Below, piece after piece: positions 34,400 to 47,612 of a stretch of DNA of 64,000 nucleotides. The notes beneath the pieces were generated by a model, which was not told where the DNA came from, ran no database searches, and worked only from the letters and a program-made list of their open reading frames with translations. The stretch spans positions 17,480,895 through 17,544,894 of the forward strand of contig CM060853.1 of the NCBI GenBank assembly GCA_030737835.1, read 5' to 3'. Source of the DNA: Acorus gramineus. Taxonomy: Eukaryota > Streptophyta > Magnoliopsida > Acorales > Acoraceae. A program made the position numbers and the translations under genes. Position 1 is the first letter of the stretch. Each line of letters opens with the position of its first letter.

Positions 34400-36790
34400 T
34401 ATAATTTGTGTGTGACAATGTGAGTGGGCGGCTGAGGAGGAGCTTTACTTGGTCCTTAAGGCGAAAGTGGGAAGGGTTGGTTGGTGGTCAAAAATTTCAA
34501 GCCTGTTAAGAGACACGTGCATGTATTACTAATTAAATTGAGTGGAGTCTGGTGATGGAATGATTTGTTGTCCCCTTTCATTAAAAAACAAAACGAGTAT
34601 TATAAAAGTAAGGGATGCTTAATTAGTGAAAATTTTACTTCTTTTCAGCTCCGTTTGGAATATGGTGTTATTCATATGTATGGCTGTACACGGATAAGAT
34701 TACAAAAACAGGGTTCATGTGTCATAAATTATTCTGGAAAACAACTATTCCAGTTGAGATGACAATTAATCCCACAAGAATATATCGTCTTAGTTTGACT
34801 TTTTCATATTATTCTCATTAAAAAAAAATGTAATGATAAATATTTTATTGTTTGATCAAGGTATAAATAAATTGTGAATAAAGATTTATAAATAAAAAAA
34901 ATATATGAGTAATATAACTCTAAAAATAACGTGAAATAGTAATATTAATTCAAATATTCTAATATAACTATATTTATTCTTTACAAATAAATAAGCCTAA
35001 AAAGACAAAAATCATATAAACTTCGCATGACATGACTATTAAAAATTTAAAACAAATATAAAGATAATAGAGAAATGAAGAAATAATTAGATAAACATAA
35101 ACATTCAAGAGACTACATCTTTATTTTATTTGTTTTATAAATAAATTTTTTTAAAAAAATCTATTTATAAACTCAGATAACTAAATTTGAATGGATATAA
35201 ACGGGTACAGAGAGGGATCCCGTACACGGTGGGGGTGGGGGAAGTACGTCGAAATATTCAGAAATAAAAGTGGCACAGTGAGTGAGTGGGCTACAGCGAG
35301 GAAGGAAAGGATCCGGACAGAAAGACAAGAGAATGAGCCGAGTGTGAGGTCGGTGGAGGGTTGATGATATTAATAGGAGGGTGTCGTGTTTGGTTTTTGA
35401 TGGGTTGGGTCCCAATCTCTTTTTGTCGCCGCCTGCCTTTGCAGCCATCACTTTCCTGCAGCTCGCCAAGAAATTTAAGTCTAGATGTTTATGAAAGAAC
35501 ATGATCGAGAGTGATTTTGTTTTTAATTAAATATAAAGCTCAAACGTGTTATAAAACGGGTTTTAGAAAACTGACTTAATTAAAGAGTTACTTATAGTTT
35601 TTAGTGCAAATGGATTGCTTTTTAAAAAACGCAGAAAATGCGATTTCTAATAATCAAAGTCTATTTAAATAATTTTATTCAAAATATTATTTTTTAAACG
35701 TGTTCTAAACGGACCTTTGAAATTAATTCAGGGTGAGGATTTGGAATTAATTTTCCTTTTTTTTATGTGCATATCATTAAGCATGAGTTTGTTAACTCTG
35801 ATTTAGGTGGGAGAATTAATTCTTGGAAAATTTTATATGGGATGTTTAGAAATGAATATGAATAAAAGATTTTAAATATAATTTTTCTACATTTTTCTAA
35901 TAGAATGAGCATGAAAATAAACATCAAACTGATCAATATTTTGATGAGAATGTGACATTTGAAGGGTTTTTTTTATCATTATCACATGTTTTTGTTTTAA
36001 AAAAATAAAATAAAATATTAATTGAATATGCATGCGAACAAAAAAAAAATCACTTACCATGTATGACAATATTAGACAAAAATAAAATTGCATGCAAAAT
36101 TACATATAATTAAGATTCTTAAAACACCGCCTTAAAAATTAAGGATGGGAGTCTGGATCTAGTTATAGATAAAGTACACTTGAGACAAAGCCTGAAACTA
36201 GGCAACCAGTCATTCATTTAAAAGGGGATGGCTACATCAACAAGAATATGGTAAACAGGATTTTTTTTTTTTTTGAAAAATATGGTAATGTTTGAAAATG
36301 AATTCGAGCAATTTTTAGAAAGTTTGATTTTCCAAGAATTAACCCCAAAGTAGAACCTTTTCAAAGAAACAAAGAGATAGTTATAAACACACTTTTTATG
36401 AATCTAATAAAAACATAATTTCTCAAAAGCTATTTTCAAAAAAAAAATTAAAATTAAATTCTTTTCCAAAGTCCATCTAACACTGGTTGATGATTGAACA
36501 CATTAACTATTACTTCATGAACTTCTTTAACTATCATTGGATTACAAAAGTATCATATATTCTTACCCAAAAAAAAAAAAGGTACCATATATCTTTCCAA
36601 CACAGGCAACACAGATGTCATCACACTGTTCCTCACTGAGGTAACAAACATCCTGTTTATTGGATGCTCATGCCCTACAAATAAAAGTGTTCCATCAACA
36701 AATGTTTTAACAAACAAACATGTTAGGTAACCCATTCTCCATGCAAAATTAAACCAATGGGTAATAGATTCAATGCCAAACATCACATCC
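34400..36790. other. Intergenic, no gene confirmed
   Basis: Mostly AT-rich. The segment 35190-35470 is GC-richer; its minus-strand frame (35173-35502, 109 codons) has no domain I recognise. An eroded MITE-like block lies near 35560-35720 with similarity to about 38570-38700. No RNA gene was recognised. Confidence 0.4.
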
Positions 36791-36795
36791 AAAAC

Positions 36796-37266
36796 TAGGG
36801 GTTGACATGTTCAAGCTTAGTTTGTTTAGCAGCATGTTTATCTTGGGTTCAGTTTGGCTTGGGACCGAGCTTCATTTCGTGTTCAAGCTCGGCTCGTTGA
36901 ACTCATGAAAAGCTCGGTTGAAACTCGGCTCGGCTCGTTTGTTAAACAAGCCAAGCCGAAGCTTGAATCAAGGCTCGACTCGGACTCGTTTAGCTAAAAA
37001 AAAACTTTGTTTAGTATTTGAGAAGTAACATTTCACAAATCACAACACTTTATACATGTGAAAGTAACATAAGCTCGGGCTCGGCTCATTCCCTTTTTTC
37101 TGTTAAGTAAACAAGCTCGTCTAGACTCGGACTCAGCTCGTTTACAAACCGAGCTTTAAAAATTATTCAAGTTCAGCTCATTTGTCTAATCGAACGAGTC
37201 TGAACAAGCTTTAACTGAGTCGAGCCCGAGTCGAGTCCGAGCTGCTCGACTCGTTTACCCGAACTA
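36796..37266 (-). mobile_element. hAT-type MITE, GAGC-rich family, copy 2
   Basis: Reverse-complemented, this element is collinear with 1789-2216. It shares the start (TAGTTCGGGTAAACGAG against TAGGGGTGGTAAACAAG), the phrase 'cgttcgattagacaaatgag' and the unique core around 'atttgagaagtaacatttca'. Both ends keep TAG/CTA termini, but the inverted repeats have diverged and no 8-bp target duplication is recognisable, so it is likely an older insertion. Non-coding. Confidence 0.78.
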
Positions 37267-37269
37267 ATC

Positions 37270-39540
37270 TCACTTAAATATACCAATTGTCTTAAAGTGG
37301 GAGAAGAATGTGTGATGTTACATGAAATCATTTGCCATTGTCTTATAGTTCCCAAGAGAATAACAATGCCGTTCATTATCTGTCTCATAACGACTTCTCT
37401 AGCCTAGAAAAAATACTCCTTTTGGAAACTCTCATTAGCCTCCCAAACAATCAAAGATTTGTTTTTTTGCAAATTTTTGACCACTTGAAAAAAAAAACAA
37501 GGGGCACATGTTATGAGTTCATGGAAGCTATGTATATAAAATTAAGATAAACATAGGTGCATGAGATTATGGTTTGCTTTGCTGGCTTAAGCTGGTACGT
37601 TGGTGCCCACACAACATTCCATGATGTACAGAGAGTCACATTATCTCATATAATATATTGTTTTTTTAAATTTTGTGGAAGTAATGGATATATGATGTTT
37701 GTGGAGTATGAAACAAGTAATGAATCCTCGTATGTAAAAAGCTGCTTTAGCATGGGAGAAAAGGAAGGATTAATGTTACATACAATTTAATTTTATATGC
37801 ATCACATATTGTAATATTAATATAACTTAATTTTTAATTTTTAAGATGTATATGTTTTCTTATAGTTAAGTTGTGTGATTTGAACATAAAATTTCATGAT
37901 GATAAATTTATATGATTTTAATTTATTTAAGATATATATTTCAAGAAATTGAATGTGCTGCTTTGCATGGTAAAACCAATCACATGCATGCTTTTTCTAA
38001 TTAAAAATATACCACAGTATGAAAATAGAGACTATAGATCAGGACCACATTATCATATAATTGTTATAATATACTTAGTGGAAGCGACCAAAGATGTGAT
38101 GTGTGGAGTGTGAAACAAGTAATGAATCTTCAGATGCAAAAGCTACTCTACTTAATAATAGAGAGAGTTAAAAAAAAGCCCATAGAAACTACATGGGCCT
38201 ACATCACTAAAAAGCACCACTTTGTGTTCCTTGTCACTCAGCAAGAACAAACAAAGTGAAACATTAGATTTCTTAATGGAGAAGTAGCACCAACTCCATG
38301 TTCCATTGATTCTCTCTCACAAATGTTTATGGTGTGAGCTGTGAAAAAAAAAGTGAATGGGACCTCTAATTACAAGGCCATGTGAAGATTGGTTATATGT
38401 TAGGTCGGCTCACATGATTTTGATAGCTATTTGAGAGAGTGCATGCCATGCACGAGTTTGATGGAGCATGCATTACATGATGTAACACAGTGGTTGGAGT
38501 TTGTTTTTGATGGTTTGGTATGTGGGCAGATAACCAAAGTTGATGATGGCATAGCTGGACATTTTTCAAATGATTCAGCGTTTAAAAATCCGTTTAAAAA
38601 ATAAGATTTTAAATAAAATAGTTTAAATAAATTTAATTCCTAGAAAATGCATATTTAATTAATTTTACTTTCTGGAATGCGTTTGGTAACACATTTACCC
38701 TTTCTGTTTAATTAAAAAAAGAATCACCAAGTTTTGTGTTTGATTGATTTAAAACTTCATTATTCAACCTCAAATGAAATTGTGGACAATTTACATATTA
38801 AGCCCCATTTTTTTTAAAAAAAAAGTAAAACTAGCATTGGGCCCTTTTTAATTGTAAAACTTAGCGTTGAGTTCAATTTGACCAGGTTTGATTACAAATT
38901 TTATAGGATTAAAATTTAAATAATTCTAAATATTAAAAATATGACTATTATCCTAATTTTAAAATTTTAATTATATTTTATCTTAATTTTAAATTTTAAA
39001 TCTTAATGTTAAATTTTATATTTTTCATTTTAAGATTAGATATCGAGAACAGAATATGGGAGTGATTTTTTTTCATAAATCTTAATATCCATCAAATATA
39101 TAGGTTGTAATAATTCTACAGTACTTCTAAGGTAGCTTTTGAAAACACAGTTTGAAAAGCAGCTTTTAGCTTTTGCAGTTTTATGCACACCTTTTGAGGG
39201 TATAATGATGATGATCAGAGGGTGTAATGATGATGGCTGCTTTATAAAACACAGATTTCGAGGTACAGTTTAGAGATAAAATCTAGTAATGATGATGTAT
39301 TTAAGTTAAACTGTTTGATAACAGCTTTTAGCTTTTAAATTATGATGTATTTGAATTGATGTGACCTCAAAAGTTAAAAGCTGCTTTTGATTTTAGTTGC
39401 CAAACATGCCCTAAGACCTAAGTAGGCTGGATGGAATTCAGCAACATACAGGAACTGAAGATGACAATGGCTGATCAACAGTCAATATCTACGGGAACAT
39501 CTGCACCTACTATAAGCAAGTCGACCATTGAAATCAAACT
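37270..39540. other. Intergenic, no gene confirmed
   Basis: AT-rich DNA. The block 39120-39415 contains the phrase 'cagcttttagcttt' at both ends of an internally repetitive stretch and ends 'ttgccaaacatgccctaaga', which suggests an eroded MITE. Its ends could not be fixed. No gene or RNA was recognised. Confidence 0.4.
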
Positions 39541-39544
39541 CTAA

Positions 39545-39986
39545 GCCCATGTGTGGTTCGAGAATAAGCTCGGAAGAAATTGGAATTAGTCGGAATAACC
39601 TTATTATGAATGTTTGGATGATTGGAATAAATAAAAATTTGTATGTCAGAATTAATTAATATAAAGTGGTATATAGATTCATTCTATCCATTAAAATTAA
39701 GTTATTTTAGATTATTCAAATGAAAAGAATATGTAGGCCCACTATCAAATCAATTGTCATCACCTCTTATAAATCAACTGTTAAATCAACTATCATCATT
39801 TTTTTATCTTTTATAAATCCTTATCCACACATTATTCACATTTTATTCGAACAACAAAAACTTTATTATTACATTCTCCAATAAAAATAATTCAAAACAC
39901 AATTAAACACAAAATCATTTTATCCTTATTTATATTAGAATAATAATAAATCTCAAAATAATTTAATACTCGAATCAAATATGAGC
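39545..39986 (+). mobile_element. Tourist-like MITE, family P, copy 3
   Basis: After TAA the element opens GCCCATGTGTGGTTCGAG and closes CTCGAATCAAATATGAGC, a pair of imperfect 18-bp inverted repeats; the next triplet is TAT rather than TAA. The interior is collinear with 2222-2590. TAA-type target sites and GGCC/GCCC-TGTTTGGTT-like ends are typical of PIF/Harbinger MITEs. It is the best preserved of three copies here. Confidence 0.65.
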
Positions 39987-39989
39987 TAT

Positions 39990-40655
39990 AATAGTTTGTG
40001 CACCAACTCAATTCATACATCCCTACTGAACTGAATGCATCTCCAAGGGTCACTGGAATTCTTTACTTTGGTTATAACATATCCATACTCATCCATTCCA
40101 AGTTAATTGCCCCACTTCGCGACCAAGGACTCGAAGGTGAATGAAGAAAACAAAAGTTCAAGTATGATTACGATTATCTTATTAAAAAAATTAAGAAGAT
40201 TTGAGCCTCACAATGAATAGAGCAAGAGAAAATGATATAACCAGTCCTATGTGATGTTCCAAGGATACATCCCTCATCATTTTCTTTTTTAAAAAAACAA
40301 TATGCATACTCTCTATTGAAATACTATATTGTTATAAAAAGTGAAATAAATTATTATAATTTTTTAAAAAAAATAAAAAAAAAATTAATTTTTATACACT
40401 ATGATAACGACAACAATAACGCAGTGTACAAGGTCTGGATGCAAGATTGAACTGCAAAACCAAGTTGTGTCAGCGCTCCAGACTTCATACTTCGACCAAG
40501 TCCAGCTTAAGATTCTGGGCCTGGCCGCGGCCCAACATTCGGGTCAGATGTTGACGGCAGACAGACAATGCTTGGTCCAACAGCTATACCCGATGGGCTT
40601 AATTGACCAAGCCTCCTCGTACCAGGCCCATTCCTACCAGAAAGAAAAAAAAGGA
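39990..40655. other. Intergenic with a GC-richer patch
   Basis: 40420-40655 is GC-richer than its surroundings and gives a 100-codon frame from an ATG at 40401 with no recognisable domain. It contains GGCCCA-type motifs, so it may be a relic of a promoter or coding region. Nothing firmer can be said. Confidence 0.35.
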
Positions 40656-40940
40656 GCCCCGATACGCACAGTCCATTTTATAACCCGTTTTATAGCCTTA
40701 TAGCCTCATACGTTTTTATAACGTGATATATATATTATATTATCATAATGTATGGGATTCTATCATAGCGTATGACCTAAAATAATTTTATTTTTTAACC
40801 AAAAATATTTTAATGTATCTCAATATATGTTTCATTTTATATAACAGCATGCATTTTCAAGGGTGAGTGTATGATTTTTTAAAAGAAAAAGAAAAACGGG
40901 ATAGACTTAAATTGGGGTTGCATTTATCTTTTTCCAAAAA
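40656..40940. mobile_element. AT-rich MITE-like repeat, family S, copy 2
   Basis: It starts near 'gatacgcacagtcc' and shares 'ttataacccgttttatagcc' and the core 'atctcaatatatgtttcatt' with 21536-21770 and 56905-57065. The right end ('agacttaaattggggttgca') is complementary in style to the left. Approximate limits; non-coding. Confidence 0.45.
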
Positions 40941-40959
40941 AAGAAAAAGAACGGAAAAT

Positions 40960-41225
40960 GTTACACGCGGTCCTTTTGATAGTCTAGAATGCAAACCACG
41001 CGTGTTTTTATTTTATTTTTTAAATAGCAAACATCGTTTAATGATATATATTCTTTGATGAAAAATGTATATCACTTTATTTAAAGTTGATAAACCCATT
41101 TTTAGTAAGTGTAAGAAAAATATAATGAGGTATATACCTCGTATAATGAGGCATATATTTTACTGGATTGTTAACGAGTTATATGAGACTGCATTTGAAA
41201 TTGTAACTGGACTTTGTAATAGTGC
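40960..41225. mobile_element. AT-rich MITE, family T, copy 3
   Basis: The interior from 'tttttaaatagcaaacatcg' through 'agtaagtgtaagaaaaatat' is collinear with 13228-13496. The ends near 'gttacacgcggtcc' and 'ggactttgtaatag' are imperfect inverted repeats. It lies side by side with another member of the same broad family at 41262. Confidence 0.5.
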
Positions 41226-41244
41226 CCCAAAAAAATAGCTTTGT

Positions 41245-41510
41245 TACACAGAGTCTTTTTTTTTCCAACCCTAGTTTAAGTTTCATATATCTCAATAGTG
41301 TCACACTCACTAACAAGTTATTTATCTCATTGAAAAATTTTCACAATATCTATAAATGAATCCATATAATTTATCGAAGTATATACTTCATTTAATAAAA
41401 ACGCATACCTCAACTGATGAGATATACCATTTTAATACACTCATAACATGTTGGGACTGGAATTGGGGTTAAAACAAAAAAACCGTACATGATATTTTCC
41501 AAAAAAAAAA
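41245..41510. mobile_element. AT-rich MITE, family T, copy 4
   Basis: The left end 'tgttacacagagtc' then 'ccaaccctag', and the right end 'ggaattggggtt' then 'accgtacatgat', form imperfect inverted repeats. The core 'aaatgaatccatataattta' matches 1025-1050. Non-coding. Confidence 0.5.
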
Positions 41511-41514
41511 CAAC

Positions 41515-43300
41515 GATATCTTATTAGAAAGTATATATTTGGTTAATGGAATATATTCTTCTCAAATTAAAAAATAGATAAAGATATTCACGTCCACTCA
41601 AACATAATCTCATAGAAGTCTTTGTTAAAGTTAAGTGTAAAAGTTTTTGAAAATTCACAAAAATCCATATGCATCACTCGTATCAACAGATGATAACCAT
41701 AATCCAACCAACCATTGTTAACCCTAACATATAACATGAAATAACTAAATTATCCTTAATTTTTTTTTACCTTTTCCAGACAGTACCTATATGAGAATGA
41801 AGAAACATAAAACTCTTACAAGGATAATTTGGTTTCTGCAAAGATTAATTTGTTATTATGAATGTTTATAGGGACTATATCGTTTATACAATTACATTGT
41901 AATGGAATGTTCTCCAAAATATTCCGTAAGTTTGGATGGGAATTTAATTAACACAATGATGATAATTAAGTTTTTATGAGTTTTTTAAGATTTATACGTC
42001 TGTCCGAACTTTGATAGAATATTATATGAGATTACACATGTTTACAGGGATGTAGATGTTTTGTACCCTAAAAATAAAATAAAGTACACTCTCTTATTAA
42101 TGAATACAAATACTTTTACATTTTCTGTAGCATAATGTACACTGACATTGTGAAGTAGATGTCTTTTAAATCAATTTCATATACCGCATTAATGATATGG
42201 AGATACAAATTACACAACAAAACGATTAAATGTAGCATGTAGTCTTTTCTACGGCCCACATATAATGTACTAATTAATATATTTTATGTTATTAGTAATA
42301 GAATATATATTGACGTAATAAAGTATGCACAACAGTGAATGATTTCTACATTATGTTACAGTGTTAATGATGTGATAACTGTAAATATGATTGAGTATAT
42401 TAGCGTCTAGATTCTTCAAAGTAATAGATTAGAAACACAAAATTAGGTTTCGTTCAACATGGTAGAAACAATCTTTTGTTCCGGGGATTTTTAGTTGAAA
42501 GAGATCGTTTTCAGAGGAACTTGATCCAGAAAAAAAAAATCTGGAGAGCCGCAAATTCAAAGTGTTCATTTATTCAAGGACAAGAGCATAAATATAGAGG
42601 TACAATTATTTTCTCTAGATTGCACTTCATCTTCCCCTTACTGCAGACATACAATTAATCAAACTTTTTATTTACTTCTTTCCTCTCATAATACATGGAT
42701 AGAAGGGAATAAATTTTGAAATATTTTTACTTCTTATATACAGACGCTAAACTAAGGTTAGTTTAATAATTATGGTTCAGAAAAAAAAAATTCATCATTC
42801 TCCTAAATCAAATTTTGATAGATTTTAATTTTAACTAAGATAAAATGTATAATTTCAAACATAGGCCCCATTTAAAAATAGGTTTGGATAGCTTTTGAGT
42901 TTGTATGAAACTGTTTTTTTTCAAACATAAAAATTAGAGCAAAAAATGATAGATCTATATGAAAAAATGCGCAAAACCTGAGTTTTTCAATAACAGTGAA
43001 GTTGTAACTTCCTATAAAATCAAATTTAAACTTAACTTTTACTTAAAATCAATTTTACAATTCTCCAACGGAAAAAAAAAAAACAGCCATAATCTTTTTC
43101 ACTGTTACAACAGAACGAGAATCACGTCCAGCCAACCCCAAAACTGGTAAATTAAGCAAATGGATCTATCCTCTGCAATCCAAGCCATCTTGGTATGTCA
43201 AGCAATGGACCATGTAAGATTTCAGTTACCTCCCCATCATTTCCATATTCAACAGTAAAATTTATTTTTTCAAACAATGAAAATGTCCAAGTCACCCAAA
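41515..43300. other. Intergenic, no gene seen
   Basis: AT-rich DNA with no coding sequence or RNA gene that I recognise. Short frames such as 42476-42658 and 42959-43150 show no domain. Confidence 0.5.
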
Positions 43301-43324
43301 CCACTCTAAGATATTGGTCCCACA

Positions 43325-43560
43325 AATCCTACGTGTAACACCAACACATCGACAACTAAGCTTCGTTCACGCTCGTTCACGTGGACTGATAAAACTGACG
43401 TGGCATCACGAGATGGATCGTACCACACTCCCTTGAAGGGGCACCCGCACCCAATAATCTGTGGGGACAGATAAAAAAAAAAAAACAAAATATCCACAAA
43501 GAATCCCAATGAGAAACCCCCATTGGACAATCGAGATTACACGTGGCACCAACCAGAACC
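43325..43560 (+). promoter_or_regulatory. Cluster of ACGT/G-box elements, POR promoter
   Basis: Within 240 bp upstream of the TATA box there are two G-boxes, CACGTGG at 43378-43384 and CACGTGGC at 43540-43547, plus TGACGTGGC at 43397-43405 and ACGTGT near 43331. A GATAA (I-box core) lies near 43387. G-boxes are targets of PIF and HY5 factors, which are known to control POR genes. The elements are seen; their use is inferred. Confidence 0.6.
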
Positions 43561-43613
43561 ATTCATTATCTTCTTATCTATTTTTGTCTCCAAAAGCTTC
43601 TCCTTTTCGGTTC

Positions 43614-43624
43614 CATATATAAAC
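43614..43624 (+). promoter_or_regulatory. TATA box of the POR gene
   Basis: CATATATAAAC lies about 107-117 bases before the start codon, in line with a short plant 5' leader. A good TATA match. Confidence 0.65.
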
Positions 43625-43730
43625 ACATCATAGTCCATGCAAAGCTTTCATCAACCACGACACACACACACAACAGATATTATAAAATCCCAGGGAGTGA
43701 GAGCTTCCTTTTAGTGAATCCATTGATTCA

Positions 43731-46039
43731 ATGGCTCTCCAGGCTTCTTTCCTTCCTTCCGCTCTCTCCGTCCATAAGGAGGTGAAGTTTCTTGTCACTT
43801 TCTTTTTTTTTTTTTTTTTAAGTTTAACTTTTTAAGTTTGGATTTTGAGTATTTTTAAGTTTGGTTAAACGATTAATGAATTGAGATGGAAAACAGGGGA
43901 AATCAAGCTCCGGAGTGAAGGACACAGCTTTCCTTGGGATTTCGTTATCTGACCACCACAAATCCGACTTCACCTCTGCATCTCTTCGGACCAAGGTATG
44001 AGCGTCTTTGATTTACACTATTTTTACGTACAAAGTCTACTGACATACAATGGAACAGAATACTACTAATAGTAGAAAGACTTGATTCTCAAAAATTGTA
44101 GAATATAAGACCACAGAACCAATCTAGGAGTCTTGTAGAGCTAGAACTTGAAGCTGGGTCCCCCTAAGAAAAAAGTGTCCCATGATGACTGGATCATTGG
44201 CCTAAGGGACATCTTTCATTTACACTTTGATTTCCACTTGTTACTTAACAGGTGGAATCATGGAATGTATCATTAGTTGGACCTGCAATGCTGGGTGCAT
44301 TTGCATGCCTATTGTTGAATTTGAAACATTGAAGCTCACATTCAAATGCCCCGAACAGTACCAAAAATTATAATTATAAAAAAAATGTAAAAAAAGAAAA
44401 GAAAAGAAAAGAAAAAGAGGTTTTTCAGGAATCTAACAAAATTATGCTTCTGAATGCAGAGGAGCTTCGAGCAGAAGAAGCTGTCCATCACACGCGCCGA
44501 GACCACTGCGGTGGCATCCCCCTCCATCAACCGCGCCACCACCGAAGGGAAGAAGACCCTGCGCAAAGGCACGGTTATCATCACCGGCGCCTCCTCCGGC
44601 CTCGGCCTGGCCACCGCCAAGGCCTTGTCCGACACGGGCAAGTGGCACATCGTCATGGCGTGCCGCGACTTCCTGAAGGCGGAGAGGGCGGCGAAGTCTG
44701 TCGGCATGGCCAAGGACAGCTACACCGTGATGCACCTCGACCTCGCCTCCCTCGACAGCGTCCGCCAGTTCGTCCACAACTTCCGCCGCTCCGATATGCC
44801 CCTCGACGTCCTCGTCTGCAATGCTGCCGTCTACTTCCCCACCGCGCGCGAGCCCACCTTCACCGCCGACGGCTTCGAGCTCAGCGTCGGCATCAACCAC
44901 CTCGGACACTTCCTCCTAGCCCGCCTCCTCCTCGACGACCTGAATAAGTCCGACTACCCTTCCAAGCGCCTCGTCATTGTCGGCTCCATCACAGGTGAAT
45001 AATTCCCCATCCACATCGTTCTGCCGCCACTTGTTTGGTGGAATAATTTTATCTGCATCACCAAATACGATATCTACTATTATATCGGCAAACCTTCATT
45101 TGGATTACCACATTAGTTATTAAGATAGGTAATTATTTTTATTTAGTTGTATTTTAATCGAATGTAATAATAAAAATGATTTTACAATGTAGAAAAAATA
45201 TTTGATGCGTGAGTCATTCGATTTATAAAAATTGATGACAAGTGATTAGACATATAGACTCTTCATACCAGTTGAATATAATGAATGGAATAACACGATT
45301 TTATTGTGAATCAGAAATATCAATATCATCTTATCTGTCATAGCTATACTCAACTATTATGTGCAAACAAACAAAATTTTGAGTCTATTCTCCCCCTGTT
45401 CCTCCATCACACAAGTGTTCAATCGAGTATTGTTCAATGCAGGGAACACGAACACATTGGCTGGAAATGTACCACCGAAGGCGAACCTGGGAGACCTGAG
45501 GGGGCTCGCCGGAGGGCTGACCGGGCTGAACGGCTCGGCCATGATAGACGGCGACCACTTCGACGGGGCGAAGGCGTACAAGGACAGCAAGGTGTGCAAC
45601 ATGCTCATGATGCAGGAGTTCCACAGGAGATACCACGAGGAGACTGGAATCTCATTCACCTCGCTCTACCCGGGCTGCATCGCCACCACCGGTCTGTTCA
45701 GGGAGCACATCCCCCTCTTCAGGCTCCTCTTCCCTCCCTTCCAGAAGTTCATCACAAAGGGCTTCGTCTCCGAAGCCGAATCCGGCAAGAGACTCGCACA
45801 GGTACTGAATTTGGACTAACCACCCAATTGGGTTGTGAATGCGAACTTGATTTAAATAGTAGCTAAAGTGTTTGTTAATTCAGGTGGTGAGTGATCCGAG
45901 TTTGACCAAATCGGGGGTCTACTGGAGCTGGAACAAGGACTCGGCTTCTTTCGAGAACCAGTTGTCTGAAGAAGCCAGTGACGCGGAGAAGGCGAGGAAG
46001 GTGTGGGAGATGAGCGAGAAGCTCGTCGGATTGGCTTAA
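43731..46039 (+). CDS. POR: Light-dependent NADPH:protochlorophyllide oxidoreductase, chloroplast precursor
   Basis: Exons 43731-43781, 43897-43995, 44460-44994, 45443-45801 and 45884-46039. All introns are GT-AG with continuous phase, giving 399 residues, the usual POR length. The enzyme reduces protochlorophyllide to chlorophyllide in plastids using NADPH and light, a committed step of chlorophyll synthesis. The first 65 or so residues ([17 protein letters not shown] onward) are Ser/basic-rich and fit a chloroplast transit peptide. The short-chain dehydrogenase fold is clear: nucleotide-binding TGASSGLG at residues 92-99, [11 protein letters not shown], and the catalytic YxxxK as Y274/K278 ([12 protein letters not shown]). 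POR-specific segments include [20 protein letters not shown] and the C-terminus [11 protein letters not shown]. All key residues are present, so the gene looks functional. Exon 3 is very GC-rich. PORA, PORB and PORC cannot be told apart from sequence alone. An AATAAA lies at 46269. Confidence 0.97.
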
Positions 46040-46299
46040 GAGGTTTGCGTTGATGTGTTTGCTTTGATCGGGTTCGCCGGTCCGGTCGTTGCCGTGGGAG
46101 AGAAGTCCAGCTCCGACTGAGTGTGCGACGCCGTGAAATGAGACGCCTCTGTTGTTGTTGTGTTGAGTTCTTCCTCTTTTTTTTTTTTGTTAAATTTTTG
46201 AGTAGATGAAATAATAAGACAGTGCGCGCCTTTTCTACAAACAGAGTATATTCTGCTTTTTTTATGCAAATAAATAGCCAAAAAATGAAGAACAATACA

Positions 46300-47070
46300 T
46301 GGAAGACATGATCCTGACAAATTGAATCTTTAGAGAATTCTGGTAACTGAAGCAAATAGGTGAAGCACTCACACATTCAAGTTCTAAGGAAGAAATGAAC
46401 TTAACTCTTAGTCTCATACGCGGTGAGACATAGGTTTATTCATTTTTTATAGTTATACCAGAATAGATAACAATCAATGTTGAATAAGTAAATTTTTGTT
46501 TGATTGCATTTTCTGTTATTCTCATTGAGAAACGTAAAAGTGACATTTTTGTTGTTTAGTTCACCTTGGATAAAGTGATGATAAGTGATAGATAAGGAAT
46601 GGACAAGAGTTTATGATTTTTTTAAATGACAAGTATACCCTTGAATATGTGTGAGAGACGTGTAACTGATTTGATTGATGTGATAATTTTTGGAATGTGT
46701 TCACCTTGAGACTGTTGAGTGAGATAAATTTTTAAAAAAACAAATAAATGTATTTTGTTTCTTGACATGGATAAGCTCTGATAAAAAATTCTAACATTTT
46801 TTTATAATCGTTATCAGATCTTATTCTAGCTTATCCAAATATAGCTATCGAAGCTTATCCAAAAAAAATAAACAACGAATAAATAATATTCTCCAGTATT
46901 CGTATTCACTCATATTCTCTGTTAATTATCCACCACAAACGGGAGGTTAACAAGTATAAATTTGTTCTCACAAACAATTATATTCTCCATAAGCAACAAT
47001 GTCATAATTAGGAAGAATGCACAGAGTGGGACACTGTTTTTTTTTTTTTTTGTGGTAAAAGGCCTCCTTT
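46300..47070. other. Intergenic, no gene seen
   Basis: AT-rich 3' flank of POR. About 46510-46960 carries 'gttcaccttggataa' and 'agcttatccaaata' phrases reminiscent of an eroded MITE. Nothing definite. Confidence 0.4.
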
Positions 47071-47075
47071 CTGGC

Positions 47076-47612
47076 TCATATATTTACATTATCAAAAGTA
47101 TTTTGTACATATTGTTGAGCTTCTATAATACATACATTAATTGTATCTGTCACTGGTGTTAACCGTTTTCTAAAATGGTCATTTTGGAGGGCAAAAGTAA
47201 ATTTTCCTGCAGTTTTCTGGCCTCGCGCACTAAAAACTTCTGGAGCACATACACCATCTGATTTCCTCCCTTTGAGATTGATATGCCTTGATAGTGTCAA
47301 GAATACCCATGATTTGAGGTGGCCTTGTTGTAAGATATTAATCAAGGATTCTGCATCAGAACAAAGATATAATTTTTTGAATCCCACTTTGCGTGCACAG
47401 TCCACTCCGAGCCTCATAGCTTCAGCTCCTGTTCGAAGGGGAGATGCCCAAGGCCATGCCGAATAACGTGCTCCAACTATTTGGAAAGGTGTATTACGCA
47501 CCAAAATGAACCCAGCCCCCGCTGCTCGTGTTTCAATATCAACACTACCATCTGTTATTATATAGACCCAATCTTCCATTATTGAAGACTGCCACTCAGC
47601 ATCTGTTTCCAC
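47076..47612 (-). pseudogene. RNase H-like (RVT_3 type) remnant, probably from a plant LINE
   Basis: An open frame of 178 codons without an ATG start resembles the plant RNase H-like domain found at the end of some non-LTR retroelements. Visible features are VYIITDGSVD (first catalytic Asp), AGAGFILV, GAEAMRLGVDCA (Glu) and LYLCSDAESLINIL (second Asp). The final catalytic Asp region is not recognisable and the C-terminal 60 residues look unrelated to the fold. The upstream sequence toward 47720 gives no continuous frame, and a hAT MITE interrupts the flank. A lone or domesticated RNase H-like gene is possible but less likely, given the missing start. Confidence 0.6.

Noticed and set aside
40401-40703. 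100-codon ORF in a GC-richer patch
   Set aside because: No domain, its end runs into a MITE-like repeat, and there is no promoter or splice context. Recorded only as an anomalous patch.
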